Assembly (NCBI GenBank): GCA_023408315.1
Contig: JAEYKI010000008.1
Span: 248,001-312,000, forward strand
Reading direction: 5' to 3'
Length of the DNA stretch: 64,000 nucleotides
Origin: Bacillota bacterium
GTDB taxonomy: Bacteria > Bacillota > Clostridia > Christensenellales > Christensenellaceae
How positions within the stretch are numbered: position 1 is the stretch's first letter; each line of letters opens with the position of its first letter. This document shows, piece by piece, positions 52,689 through 61,987 of the stretch. The notes under the pieces were generated by a model, which worked only from the letters and a program-made list of their open reading frames with translations, had not been told where the DNA came from and searched no databases. The position numbers and the translations under genes were made by a program.

Positions 52689-54516
52689 GATACGCGTGCT
52701 GGACCCCGCGGTTGCGGGCAAGATTGCGGCGGGCGAGGTGGTTACAAACCCGGCCTCCGTCGTAAAAGAACTGGTGGAAAACGCGATAGACGCCGGGTCC
52801 ACCGCCGTTACGGTGGAAATAAAGGACGGCGGCAAAAGCTTCATCCGTGTTACGGACAACGGAGGGGGCATCCATCCGGAGGATGTGCTGCTTGCCGTGC
52901 AAAAGCACGCCACCAGCAAGATTGCCAGCTTTGAGGATATGGAGCGCATTGCTTCGCTTGGGTTCCGCGGCGAGGCGCTGCCCAGTATTGCGGCTGTATC
53001 ACGCCTTTCCATTAGAACGCGCGTGGCGGGCGAAACGGAAGGCTGCGTTCTGGCGCAGGACGAAAATGCCTTTACAGTAAAACCTGCGGGCCTGCCGGAC
53101 GGCACAACCGTGCTGGTGGAAGACCTTTTCTACAACGTTCCGGCCCGGCGCAAATTCTTGAAATCAGCCGCGGCGGAGGCTTCCGCCATTTCTGATCTGA
53201 TGAGCCGCATGGCGCTCTCGCGCCCGGAAATATCTTTTAAATATATCTCGAACGGAAACCTGCAGTTCCAGAGCCCCGGCTCGGGCAGCTTGCCGGACGC
53301 GGTTACAGCAGTATACGGCACAGCCGCGCGCCACCGCGTGCTGGAGGTTCTGGCGGGGGAGGGAGAAACGCAGATACGCGGGTATATCTCCAACCCCAAT
53401 TATTTGTTTAAATCGGCCAAGAACCAGACGCTGCTGGTGAACAGCCGCTTTGTGCGGTCTAAAAAAATAGCGGACGCACTCAGCCGCGCCTACGGCGACA
53501 GGCTTTTAAAAGGACATTTTCCGTTTGCGGTGCTTAATTTTACCATTCCGCACAGCCGTGTGGACGTGAACGTGCACCCAAGCAAAACATCCGTGCTCAT
53601 TCAAGGGGAGGACGAGGTATTAGGCCTGCTGCAGGAAGCCGTGCGCGCAGCGCTGCAGAACGTTTCGCTTCCCACGGTGGAAATGCCGCAGGCGCAGGCA
53701 CACAGTTTTGTGCAGGAGCCTGAGGAACAGAAGGCTTCCGCCCGCCTGGAAGCAAAGGAATATACGTATACGCCGCCAAAATGGACGCCGCCCGCGCGGG
53801 AAGCGCGGCAGCCGCCGTCCGCAACGTGGGACAGGCCTGCGCTATTGGTGCGCGAGAGCGCCCTGCCCGCCTATACGCCGCCCGCGGAGGAGTTTCTCCC
53901 CCGGCCGGAGGAGGAAACGGAGGAGCAGCAAACGTTTGCGGCGGTGGACGATTTGATTGATTACACTATGGTGGGCCAGTTGTTCGGCACCTATGTGCTG
54001 GTACAGAGCGGGGACGCCGCCTATATTATAGACCAGCACGCCGCGCACGAGCGCTTGAACTACGAGCGCTTAAAAGGCCGGGAAACACTGCTGCCCCAAA
54101 AACTGCTTGTTCCGTATGCATTAAAGCTCTCACAGGCGGATCACGACCTGCTGCTAAAAAATGCGGATTTCCTCTCCACGCTTGGATTCGGTATAGAAGA
54201 TTTTGGCGCGGGAACAATCAAAATCACATCGCTTCCCCTGCGGCAGGAGCAGGGGGATATCCAGAGCCTGATGGAAGATGTTCTTGACATGCTGCAGGGC
54301 GCGGGCAGAGAAGCGCTTCCCTTCAGGGACAAAATCGTCCGGCGCGCGTGCCGCTCCAGCATCAAGGCCGGGGAGCATTTATCCGCAGAAGAAATGCGGG
54401 AGCTCATCCGCGAGATGCGGGAGAGCAAAACAATCCCCGTGTGCCCGCACGGCAGGCCGGTGGCGGTGGTGCTTGCCAGGGAAGAACTGGAAAAAAGCTT
54501 TAAGCGGCGGGTTTGA
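52681..54516 (+). CDS. mutL: DNA mismatch repair endonuclease MutL
   Basis: 611 residues from the ATG at 52681 inside the mutS end. GHKL ATPase: 'AAGEVVTNPASVVKELVENAIDAG', 'VTDNGGGIHPEDV', 'ASLGFRGEALPSIA'. A proline-rich linker (~345-425) leads to the dimerisation/nuclease domain with DQHAAHERLNYE (DQHA-x2-E-x4-E) and 'CPHGRPVAVVL', so this is the nicking form found in bacteria that lack MutH. Confidence 0.97.
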   Translation: MNRIRVLDPAVAGKIAAGEVVTNPASVVKELVENAIDAGSTAVTVEIKDGGKSFIRVTDNGGGIHPEDVLLAVQKHATSKIASFEDMERIASLGFRGEALPSIAAVSRLSIRTRVAGETEGCVLAQDENAFTVKPAGLPDGTTVLVEDLFYNVPARRKFLKSAAAEASAISDLMSRMALSRPEISFKYISNGNLQFQSPGSGSLPDAVTAVYGTAARHRVLEVLAGEGETQIRGYISNPNYLFKSAKNQTLLVNSRFVRSKKIADALSRAYGDRLLKGHFPFAVLNFTIPHSRVDVNVHPSKTSVLIQGEDEVLGLLQEAVRAALQNVSLPTVEMPQAQAHSFVQEPEEQKASARLEAKEYTYTPPKWTPPAREARQPPSATWDRPALLVRESALPAYTPPAEEFLPRPEEETEEQQTFAAVDDLIDYTMVGQLFGTYVLVQSGDAAYIIDQHAAHERLNYERLKGRETLLPQKLLVPYALKLSQADHDLLLKNADFLSTLGFGIEDFGAGTIKITSLPLRQEQGDIQSLMEDVLDMLQGAGREALPFRDKIVRRACRSSIKAGEHLSAEEMRELIREMRESKTIPVCPHGRPVAVVLAREELEKSFKRRV

Positions 54517-54517
54517 C

Positions 54518-55417
54518 ATGAAGCAAAAAGTGATTGTGATTGCTGGGCCCACAGCCAGCGGCAAAACGGACGCGGCTGTGCAGGCGGCCAAAGAGATAAA
54601 CGGCGAGATTATCTCCGCGGATTCCATGCAGATATATAAAGAAATGAATATAGGCACGGCCAAGCCCACACCGGAGGAGATGCAGGGCGTGCCGCACCAC
54701 ATGCTGGATGTGGTAAGCATAGCCACGCCATATTCGGTAGCTCTGTACCAAAGGCAGGCGGTTGCGTGCATAGAGGATATTGCAAGGCGCGGCAAAACGC
54801 CCATTGTGGCGGGTGGAACCGGGCTTTACGTAAATTCCCTGCTGTATGAGCTGGATTTTACGCAACAATCCGGGAACCCGGATTTCCGCGCGGCGCTGGA
54901 AGCGCACACGGGGGCAGAACTGCACGCCATGCTTGCCCAAAAAGACCCGCAGGCAGCCGGGCGGATTCACCCCAATGACAGGAAACGCTTGATTCGCAGG
55001 CTGGAGATTCTAAGGAACGGCGGGGAGGACGAATACGATTTCCGCAGGCCAAACCCGGTGTACCGTTTTGTTGTTGCAGGCCTGACCATGGAACGGGCAG
55101 AGCTGTACCGCCGCATAGAACGGCGGGTGGACAGGATGGTGGACCGCGGGTTGTTTGAAGAGGTTGCCGCTATATACGCAGAATACCCGTCAAACCTTAT
55201 TGCGCTGCAGGCCATTGGCTACAAGGAAGTGGTAGAATTCCTAGAAAACCGGTGCGGCCGGGAGGAAGCGGTAGATAACATTAAAAAAAACACGCGCAGA
55301 TTTGCAAAAAGGCAGTATACGTGGTTTAATAGAATTGAAGGGATCAGGTGGTTTGCATCCGGCGATCATAAGAGGCCGGCGGACGAAATGATCCGCTTTA
55401 TAGAGGAAGAGAGATAA
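54518..55417 (+). CDS. miaA: tRNA dimethylallyltransferase MiaA
   Basis: 299 residues from the ATG at 54518, one base after the mutL stop. P-loop GPTASGKT (10-17), 'ISADSMQIYKEMNIGTAKP', 'VAGGTGLYVNSLLY', 'ALQAIGYKEV' and 'NTRRFAKRQYTWF'. It transfers a dimethylallyl group to A37 of tRNAs reading UNN codons. An in-frame upstream extension inside mutL is rejected. Confidence 0.96.
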   Translation: MKQKVIVIAGPTASGKTDAAVQAAKEINGEIISADSMQIYKEMNIGTAKPTPEEMQGVPHHMLDVVSIATPYSVALYQRQAVACIEDIARRGKTPIVAGGTGLYVNSLLYELDFTQQSGNPDFRAALEAHTGAELHAMLAQKDPQAAGRIHPNDRKRLIRRLEILRNGGEDEYDFRRPNPVYRFVVAGLTMERAELYRRIERRVDRMVDRGLFEEVAAIYAEYPSNLIALQAIGYKEVVEFLENRCGREEAVDNIKKNTRRFAKRQYTWFNRIEGIRWFASGDHKRPADEMIRFIEEER

Positions 55418-55436
55418 ACGAAAGGTGGAGGGAACG

Positions 55437-55688
55437 ATGCAAAAATCGGCGATAGCGCTGCAGGATCTGTTTTTAAACCAGGTGCGCAAGGAAAAGGTTC
55501 AGGTTACGGTACACCTGGTCAACGGATACCAGATCAAGGGTGCGGTAATGGGATTTGACAGCTTTACGGTCATCATGGAGGCGGATTCCAAGCAGATGGT
55601 GGTATACAAGCACGCTATTTCCACCATAACGCCGCATAAACCCGTTCAAATTAAAATTATGCAACCGGATGAACTTGGAGAAGGATAA
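55437..55688 (+). CDS. hfq: RNA chaperone Hfq
   Basis: 83 residues from the ATG at 55437 (GGAGGG RBS). 'ALQDLFLNQVRKEKVQVTVHLVNGYQIKG' and the Sm2 motif 'VYKHAISTITP' define Hfq. Hexameric ring binding sRNAs and mRNAs. Position after miaA is conserved across bacteria. It shares one base with the next start. Confidence 0.95.
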   Translation: MQKSAIALQDLFLNQVRKEKVQVTVHLVNGYQIKGAVMGFDSFTVIMEADSKQMVVYKHAISTITPHKPVQIKIMQPDELGEG

Positions 55689-56971
55689 TGCCGCAAACCC
55701 CCATGCAACAATATATTTCGCAGCAGTTTGGCGTCAGCCCGTCCATCGTATCCTTTGTGGATGCATGTGAGGCGGAAGCCGCGCCGTATTTTGACAGGGT
55801 CAGGGAAACGGGCCAGGCAAATCAGTATAAAGTTACGCGCGCTTTTCAAAAGAACAACGTATCCGTGAGGCATTTTGCGCCCACAACAGGCTACGGCTAT
55901 TCGGACGAAGGCAGGGAATGCCTCGCCCGCGTATTTGCGTGTGCCGTGGACGCGGAGGAAGCGATTGTATCGCCCCTGCTGATGTCTGGCACGCACGCCA
56001 TTACTACCGCTCTGTTTGGCCTTTTGCGGCCGGGAGAAGCCATGCTGTGCGTTACGGGCCGCCCATACGACACGTTCCGCAACGCCATCCACGGGGAAGG
56101 CACGGGCTCCCTAAAAGATTGGGGCATCGGCTATTTTGAGCAGCCGCTGCTGGACGGGAAAATAGATTTAAATCAACTGATGCAAACACTGGATGACAAC
56201 GGCGCTGTTATAAAGCTGGTATACATCCAGCGCTCCTGCGGGTACGATATCCGGCCCGCTGTTTCCGTTGCGGAGACCGGCAGGGCGGCGCAGGCTGTGC
56301 ATGCGTCATTCCCACACATTGCGGTTATGGTGGACAACTGCTACGGCGAGTTTACAGAAACAAGCGAGCCCACCGCCGCGGGCGCGGACGTGATTGCGGG
56401 CAGTTTAATCAAAAACCCCGGCGGCGGCCTTGCGCCCACGGGCGGTTATATTGCGGGCAAAAAGGAACTGGTTGATAAAATAGCGAACCGCTTTTCTGCG
56501 CCGGGAATCGGCACGGAAATTGGGTCTTACGCCGCTTCATACCAGCCCTATTTCCAGGGGCTGTTTATGGCGCCGCATACTGTTTCACAGGCTTTGATGG
56601 GCGTGATATTGGCTTCCGCGGCGTTTCAAAAACTGGGGTTTGAGGTGCGTCCCGCGCCGCGGGATGCGCGGGCGGACATTGCCCAGGCCATAGTATTAAA
56701 AAACGAAGAGCTGCTTACCGCTTTTGTGCGGGGCATACAAAAAGCCTCCGCCATAGACGCGAACGTAGTGCCCTATGCGTGGGACATGCCGGGATATACG
56801 GATAAAGTGATTATGGCGGCCGGAACATTTGTGCAAGGAGCATCTCTGGAACTGACGGCGGACGCGCCTATCCGGGAGCCTTACGCCGCCTATATGCAGG
56901 GAGCGCTTACATACGAGCACGCAAAACTGGGGATACTGTACGCAATCAGGGAAATGCAGCTTATAAGATGA
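55688..56971 (+). CDS. ynbB: YnbB-type PLP enzyme (methionine gamma-lyase family)
   Basis: 427 residues. Fold-type I PLP enzyme of the 'aluminium resistance'/YnbB family: 'VRHFAPTTGYGYSDEGRE', 'SGTHAITTALFGLLRPGEAML', 'VMVDNCYGEFTE', and the PLP Lys in 'GSLIKNPGGGLAPTGGYIAG'. The reaction has been assumed to be C-S lyase-like but is not settled. It follows hfq in many Bacillota, as here. Confidence 0.9.
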   Translation: MPQTPMQQYISQQFGVSPSIVSFVDACEAEAAPYFDRVRETGQANQYKVTRAFQKNNVSVRHFAPTTGYGYSDEGRECLARVFACAVDAEEAIVSPLLMSGTHAITTALFGLLRPGEAMLCVTGRPYDTFRNAIHGEGTGSLKDWGIGYFEQPLLDGKIDLNQLMQTLDDNGAVIKLVYIQRSCGYDIRPAVSVAETGRAAQAVHASFPHIAVMVDNCYGEFTETSEPTAAGADVIAGSLIKNPGGGLAPTGGYIAGKKELVDKIANRFSAPGIGTEIGSYAASYQPYFQGLFMAPHTVSQALMGVILASAAFQKLGFEVRPAPRDARADIAQAIVLKNEELLTAFVRGIQKASAIDANVVPYAWDMPGYTDKVIMAAGTFVQGASLELTADAPIREPYAAYMQGALTYEHAKLGILYAIREMQLIR

Positions 56972-57531
56972 ATAAAAACAAGTTATTGCCTATATTTTTG
57001 TCTTTTTTAAAGATTGGAACTTTTACGTTTGGCGGCGGGTATTCCATGATCCCGCTGATTGAGCGGGAAGTAATCCAAAAGCACGGCTGGGTGGAAGAGA
57101 AGGAACTGCTGGATATTCTGGCTATTTCCCAGGTAACGCCCGGCGTTATCGCCATTAATTCCGCCACATACATAGGCTACCGCATCGCGCGCTTCTGGGG
57201 CGCTTTTTTTGCGACTCTGGGCGTGGTGGTTCCGCCCTTTGCTTCCATTTATATAATTACTTTTATTTTGCAGCAGTTTGGGGATATTTCCTGGGTACAG
57301 GCGGCATTCCGCGGCCTGCGCGTGGGCGTTATTGTTACCATGGCGTATTCCGTATTAAAGCTTATGGGGCACGACAAAATCAACCTGCCGTATATTCTGA
57401 TTCTTTGCGTTACGTTCTTTATAGCCACGTTTTCCGGCGTAAACCTGATGTTTATTATACTGGCCGCCCTGGGTGCGGGCCTGCTGTATGCTTATTTAAG
57501 CGGACGCAGGCTGAAAGGCAGGCCGGAATGA
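56968..57531 (+). CDS. chrA1: Chromate transporter family protein, N-terminal half
   Basis: 187 residues. 'FLKIGTFTFGGGYSMIPLIEREV' and 'SQVTPGVIAINSATYIGYRIARFWGAFFATLGVVVPPF' are the ChrA half-domain signatures. Five or six membrane helices. Half-size ChrA proteins occur in pairs of opposite topology. It overlaps the preceding stop and the second half by four bases each. Chromate or sulfate-like anion export is inferred from the family. Confidence 0.9.
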   Translation: MNKNKLLPIFLSFLKIGTFTFGGGYSMIPLIEREVIQKHGWVEEKELLDILAISQVTPGVIAINSATYIGYRIARFWGAFFATLGVVVPPFASIYIITFILQQFGDISWVQAAFRGLRVGVIVTMAYSVLKLMGHDKINLPYILILCVTFFIATFSGVNLMFIILAALGAGLLYAYLSGRRLKGRPE

Positions 57532-58079
57532 TTCTGTTTGAACTTTTTTATGCATTCTTTTATATAGGATTATTTACGGTGGGCGGGGGATACGCCATGA
57601 TCCCGCTGATGCAGCAGGAACTGGCGGACGCGCGGCATTGGATCACCGTATCCATGCTGACGGATTTTATAGGCATTTCCAATGTTACGCCCGGCGCTAT
57701 TGCCATCAACCTGGCCACGTTTATTGGCACAAGTGTGGGAGGCCTGCCCGGCGCTGTTCTGGCAACCGTTGGCGTGGTGCTGCCTTCTTTTATTATCATG
57801 CTGGTGATCGCAAAGTTTTTCAGCCGGGCGCGAAACAATTTTTATTTCCAAAAGGTGATGCGCATATTGCATCCCGTTGTGATCGCTCTTATTATTTCCG
57901 CCATTTTTGTGATCGTGGAAGATATATTTATGGCAACGCAGGACGGCTTTACATACAAGGACAGCGTACTATTTGCCGTGGTGGTGGCGCTGCAACTGGT
58001 TCGCAGAAAAATAAACCCCATTTTATTGCTGGCAATTGCCGCCTCCCTTGGGGTGGTTTTGTTTGGCCTAATCCCGTAG
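57528..58079 (+). CDS. chrA2: Chromate transporter family protein, C-terminal half
   Basis: 183 residues from the ATG at 57528. 'YIGLFTVGGGYAMIPLMQQEL' and 'ISNVTPGAIAINLATFIGTSVGG' repeat the motifs of the first half. Its last 12 bases overlap the 3' end of the minus-strand recombinase gene (58068), so the two genes converge with overlapping stops. Confidence 0.9.
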   Translation: MILFELFYAFFYIGLFTVGGGYAMIPLMQQELADARHWITVSMLTDFIGISNVTPGAIAINLATFIGTSVGGLPGAVLATVGVVLPSFIIMLVIAKFFSRARNNFYFQKVMRILHPVVIALIISAIFVIVEDIFMATQDGFTYKDSVLFAVVVALQLVRRKINPILLLAIAASLGVVLFGLIP

Positions 58080-59108
58080 TTTGACCGCGCGGGATGCGCG
58101 CCGGCGGATATCGTCCGATACCGTGGCGTAGTGCTTGCGCGTGGTGTTTACATCTTTGTGGCCAAGAACGTCCGCCACCATGTATATATCCTCGGTCTCA
58201 TTATACAGCATGGTCCCAAATGTGCTCCGCAATTTGTGCGGGGATATTTTTTTTAACGGCACGGCGGTTTGCGTATATTTTTTTACCAGATTTTGGGCGG
58301 CGCGCACGGTCAGCCTTTCCCCCTGCAGGGAGATAAAGAGGGGAGAGGAGGCGCTGTAATCCTGCGCCAGCCTGCGCTGTTCCAGGTATTCCTGGAGCGC
58401 TTTTTTTGCCTCCGGCCCAAAATACAGAATGGCGGCGTTTCCTCCTTTGCGCACAACTCGAAAGGCATTTGCGGAAAAATCTATATCCGAAATATTAATG
58501 GAAATCAATTCGCTTACGCGAATCCCTGTGGTTAAAAACAGCGTAAATATGGCCACATCGCGCAGAGCATTTTTTTTGTGGTATTGCTTTTGTTTTTCTG
58601 TAAGGCCTTCACCCGATTCAATCGCGTCCAGCAGGTCGGCCACTTCGTTGGGCTCCAGGCGGATAATGGCTTTTTCATGCAGCTTTGGCGTATCCAGCAA
58701 TGTACATACGTTCTGGGAAATCATTCCTTTTTTATAATAATGTTTAAAAAAAGAGCGCAAACAGGCGATTTTTCGCGCTTTTCCGCGTTCGCCGTTTTCC
58801 TGCAGTTTATTTTCGGCGTTTTCGTACAAATTCAGGTAATCCATATAAAAATACAGGTCGTCAATGGCTATTTTTTCAAGATCGGCAATTGTAAAGGAAT
58901 CTGGCGCTTTGCCCGCAAAAGCCGGGCATTCGCTTGAGAGGAAGCCAAAAAAGATGCGCAGGTCGTACGCATAGTTGAGCCGTGTTAAAATGGTGGATTT
59001 GCTTTCCATGGCGATAAAAAAAGTATTGCAGAACGGCGGCAGACCGTGCAGCAGTTCGCGCAGTTTTAGCGTTTTTTGCGCCAGCAATTCTTTCTGGTAA
59101 TCTGACAT
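58068..59108 (-). CDS. Tyrosine recombinase (XerC/D-like integrase)
   Basis: 346 residues from the minus-strand ATG at 59108 (AAGGCGG upstream; an in-frame GTG lies three codons earlier). The N-terminal SAM-like core-binding domain ends near 150. The catalytic domain shows all residues: Arg in 'TTGIRVSELI', Lys in the 'VVRKGGNAAIL' turn, 'HKLRSTFG', and 'LGHKDVNTTRKHYA' with the Tyr nucleophile. A chromosomal Xer-type or element integrase are both possible; an inverted-repeat site lies ~100 bases upstream. Confidence 0.92.
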   Translation of the reverse strand: MSDYQKELLAQKTLKLRELLHGLPPFCNTFFIAMESKSTILTRLNYAYDLRIFFGFLSSECPAFAGKAPDSFTIADLEKIAIDDLYFYMDYLNLYENAENKLQENGERGKARKIACLRSFFKHYYKKGMISQNVCTLLDTPKLHEKAIIRLEPNEVADLLDAIESGEGLTEKQKQYHKKNALRDVAIFTLFLTTGIRVSELISINISDIDFSANAFRVVRKGGNAAILYFGPEAKKALQEYLEQRRLAQDYSASSPLFISLQGERLTVRAAQNLVKKYTQTAVPLKKISPHKLRSTFGTMLYNETEDIYMVADVLGHKDVNTTRKHYATVSDDIRRRASRAVKLRD

Positions 59109-59206
59109 AGGGAACACCGCCTTAAAAAATTATTTAAAAAGTTAATTTATGATTTTAAAATAATTCATGGCTACAGTATAGCATGCAGGGTCTTAATACG
59201 CAACAA

Positions 59207-59236
59207 CTATTCGTAAAACTTGTGTTTTGCGAATAG
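59207..59236. repeat. 13-bp inverted repeat upstream of the recombinase
   Basis: CTATTCGTAAAAC (59207-59219) faces GTTTTGCGAATAG (59224-59236), differing at one position, around TTGT. Read as 11-bp arms with an 8-bp centre it has the shape of a tyrosine-recombinase core site. A second, shorter inverted repeat (TAATTCT/AGAATTA) follows at about 59238-59263. Confidence 0.5.
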
Positions 59237-59285
59237 CTAATTCTAGCAAGAATAATTAGAATTATAAGTTTTTTATCTAGTGATA

Positions 59286-59311
59286 TCTAGTGAAGTGCTT
59301 TTTGAAATATA
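59286..59311 (+). repeat. Left terminal inverted repeat of the island
   Basis: Begins TCTAGTGAAGTG and ends TTTGAAATATA. The outer flank repeats TATCTAGTGA once more (59275-59284 region), so the exact outer base is uncertain. Confidence 0.75.
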
Positions 59312-59600
59312 TTTGAAGTACTTTTTGCAATATGCCATTTTTATCTCTCCTACTGCATTCTTATCGTGTTCTAGAATGAAGTAAATTTTGAAATATGATG
59401 TAACAATGAAGTGATTTTAGAAATATATTGCTTATTATCATATTCCACTCAGATATACTTATCGAAAGTTTTTGCTTTTTTTGAAGTGATTTTTGAAAAT
59501 TTCTGTTGTTCTGAAGTAAATTTAGAAATATATTGTTGTATAAAAAGTCTAGTAAGCCCTTATTCTCTTCCTTTTTGGAATGAATTTTTGAAAAATGTTG
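59291..59600 (+). repeat. Left-end array of ~24-bp degenerate direct repeats
   Basis: Copies start at 59291, 59314, 59377, 59407, 59482 and 59512, plus a shortened one at 59581. All share TGAAGT, a T/A-rich centre and GAAATAT or a close variant. Spacing is irregular (23 to 75 bases), as for transposase binding sites rather than CRISPR repeats. Confidence 0.75.
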
Positions 59601-59664
59601 CATTTATCGTAAAAAACATTCTTGAAGATTTTTTATATCATCAGGATATTGTTAAAACGGCTAC

Positions 59665-60787
59665 TCACTTGAACTCTATTTTTGTTTCTCCAAACTCAAA
59701 TATTTCATATTGAGTATCTGTAGCACAAATAATATATAAAGGAGTTCTGATTTGTAAATTATTAAGTAGTTTGCCTGAATCAAAGGTTTCTTCTTTATTT
59801 AATTCATTTTCTATAGAAGCTGTAATCAATTCTGTTAAACGTTGATATATTTGCAAATAAATATATATATCCCCTTCCCTGCCCGTAATATCTTTATTAG
59901 CAACGCTATTTAATGACTTCGGCTTCAATCCATATTTATATCCGCGTTTGGTATCATGATATAAAAAGTATTTTGTGCAAAGCTCATAGAGGTCTCGGGT
60001 ACCTACAATATGATGAAGTGCTAATGCAATTGCTAATTTATGAATCATTGGATTGTCTTTTGAGGCTTTTATTGAGCCACTATTAAATAAATTAAGGATA
60101 GCTTTTGTTACATTACTCACTTTCTCACTATAGGCGGAATATGCCTCCTGATCTGGATGCGTTTCAATTAAACAATTGTCTATATATTCTGAATAAAACC
60201 AATTATCTATTATATCCGCCCAATCATACCTCGAAAATAAGTGAGACGTGTTTTGATCATAAAAACAATATTTTTCATTTAAAGAACTTGAAAAAATATC
60301 TTTAGCTATTGAATTTAGTATAGGAGTACAGTCATTAAATAAAATTGTGAGTAATGGTGGTTTTATGGCTTTACCGGTTAAAAATATACTTTTAAGAAAT
60401 TGACTAGCTTCCTCAATTAATATAACAGGGTTATTTGATGTTAAGACTCTTTCATTATTATCAAAAGTATCTGATACTGGTAATATTTTTACAGCCTTAT
60501 AGACATTAGAATTTAGTTCAGTTATGAGACCAAGTCCACCATTATCCCAGTGATACCTAATTAATTCAAGTACAGATAATATCGATTCCGAGTAATTATC
60601 ATCTGTCTTAATTCCCTCATAAGCAGCCTGAGATGAAAGATTAACTAAATACTTATCTGTATTTTGAGTGTGACAATTTTCTATTGCATAATTAAGTTTT
60701 ATTTTATGAAAAGGGCATTCATCCAAAAACACTAATTGATGTAGATATGAATGATAACCATATTTGATACATTCTGGACAGTATCTT
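59665..60787 (-). pseudogene. tniQ: TniQ/TnsD-family transposition target-selection protein, 5' end cut off by IS3
   Basis: About 373 codons remain on the minus strand. The zinc-binding part starts right at the IS boundary: 'RYCPECIKYGYHSYLHQL' continuing 'VFLDECPFHKIKL', giving C-x2-C-x17-C-x2-H, the hallmark of TniQ/TnsD. The ~350 residues after it are not conserved enough to recognise, but their length suits a TnsD-like C-terminal target-DNA reader. The first ~80 residues expected before the zinc finger are lost beyond the IS. A GTG within the frame (60732) gives a 355-residue frame but would drop half the zinc site. TnsD proteins choose attachment sites next to conserved genes. Confidence 0.75.
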
Positions 60788-60863
60788 TGACCTGAACCCG
60801 AAAAACTTCGTCAATAGGAATGTTAGTCACAATATGATAAAATAAGTAAATGGAGTGATTAGC

Positions 60864-61127
60864 ATGAAAAAACGATTTACCGAAGAACAAATTATCAGGA
60901 TTCTTAAAGAACACGAAGGTGGAAAAAAAGCAGCGGACATTGTCCGGGAGCATGGTATCGCTGAACAAACATTTTACCGTTGGAAGAGCAAATTCGGTGG
61001 CATGGATGTAAGTGAAGCCAAAAGACTAAAACAATTGGAAGAAGAAAACCGAAGGCTTAAAGAGATGGTTGCAGACCTTTCTTTGGATAATAAGATTTTG
61101 AAGGATGTGATCTCAAAAAACGTCTGA
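60864..61127 (+). CDS. IS3-family transposase OrfA
   Basis: 87 residues from the ATG at 60864 (GGAG RBS). Helix-turn-helix of the transposase_8 type ('KRFTEEQIIRILKEHEGGKKAADIVREHGI', 'QTFYRWKSKFGG') followed by a leucine-zipper-like coil ('KRLKQLEEENRRLKEMVADL'). A slippery A-AAA-AAC sits at 61115-61121, just before its stop. Confidence 0.94.
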   Translation: MKKRFTEEQIIRILKEHEGGKKAADIVREHGIAEQTFYRWKSKFGGMDVSEAKRLKQLEEENRRLKEMVADLSLDNKILKDVISKNV

Positions 61128-61954
61128 AGCCTGCCGCAAAACGCCGGATAGCGACGAATATACAAAGAGATTACGCAGTAAGTGAACGCAGGGCGTGCAG
61201 GCTGATCGACATTAGCCAAAACAGCAAAAGATATATGCCAACGAATAAAAGTGAAGACAAACGGATTACCGAGAGGCTTGTAGCCCTGTCTGCACGCTGG
61301 AAGCGTTATGGGTATCGCCGACTGCATATTATGCTGCTTCGGGAAGGCATCCAAATTAATCATAAAAAGACGTATCGGCTGTATAAAGCCGCGGGACTGG
61401 CTTTACCGAAGAGAAGCAAAAAGAAAAAATACGAAAAACGAGGTATGCCAGAGCGGGCAATAACCAAGGCAAATGAGCGATGGTCGATGGATTTTGTCAG
61501 CGACAGAACACGTTTTGGATCCAATATTCGTGTTCTAACGGTGATCGATGAGATCACGAGAGAATGCCTGGCTCTGGAAACAGATAGTTCCATCACCGGA
61601 CGAAAAGTAACTGCCGTATTGAATCGGCTGGCAATCTTTCGCGGTATGCCCAAAGAGATTCTTACCGATAACGGTTCGGAATTTACAAGCAATGTCATGA
61701 ATGCATGGGCCTATGACCACAAGGTAGAACATATATTTATTGATCCGGGAAAGCCAATGCAGAATGGATATATAGAAAGCTTCAATGGTAAGTTCAGAAT
61801 AGAGTGTCTTAACCAGCACTGGTTCCGCAATCTGTCTGAAGCAAAGGAAATCATTGAAGACTGGCGGCTTGAGTATAATCACATCAGGCCGCATATGTCG
61901 CTGGACAATCTGACCCCGAAGGAGTACGCATTGAAGATTTCGGGTGATTCCTAA
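61115..61954 (+). CDS. IS3-family transposase OrfB (made by -1 frameshift from OrfA)
   Basis: The -1 frame is open from the slippery site at 61115 to 61954; an ATG at 61235 begins a 239-residue portion. It contains an HTH_21-like segment ('KRYGYRRLHIMLLREGIQINHKKTYRLYKAAGL') and an rve integrase core with the DDE triad: Asp in 'RWSMDFVSD', Asp in 'ILTDNGSEF', Glu in 'QNGYIESFNGKFR'. The end 'YNHIRPHMSLDNLTPKEYA' is typical. The copy looks intact. Confidence 0.93.
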   Translation, partial: KKRLKPAAKRRIATNIQRDYAVSERRACRLIDISQNSKRYMPTNKSEDKRITERLVALSARWKRYGYRRLHIMLLREGIQINHKKTYRLYKAAGLALPKRSKKKKYEKRGMPERAITKANERWSMDFVSDRTRFGSNIRVLTVIDEITRECLALETDSSITGRKVTAVLNRLAIFRGMPKEILTDNGSEFTSNVMNAWAYDHKVEHIFIDPGKPMQNGYIESFNGKFRIECLNQHWFRNLSEAKEIIEDWRLEYNHIRPHMSLDNLTPKEYALKISGDS

Positions 61955-61987
61955 CATTTCTAATATGCGAAAACTGGGGGCAGGTCA

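Larger units (their letters stand above)
60788..61987 (+). mobile_element. IS3-family insertion sequence (1200 bp)
   Basis: Ends are TGACCTGAACCC at 60788 and GGGGGCAGGTCA ending at 61987; the inverted ends share TGACCTG, CCC and, further in, an ATGTTAG block. Overlapping orfA and orfB encode a DDE transposase by frameshift. The 3-bp flanks read CTT and CTG, so a target duplication is not exact. It lies inside tniQ. Confidence 0.88.

Noticed and set aside
51663..53105. 480-codon minus-strand frame across mutS and mutL
   Set aside because: Antisense to two certain genes; its length is a by-product of codon bias in GC-richer genes and no family is recognisable.
59291..59600. CRISPR array
   Set aside because: The repeats are degenerate, irregularly spaced and mirrored at the other end of the island; there are no constant-length spacers and no cas genes.
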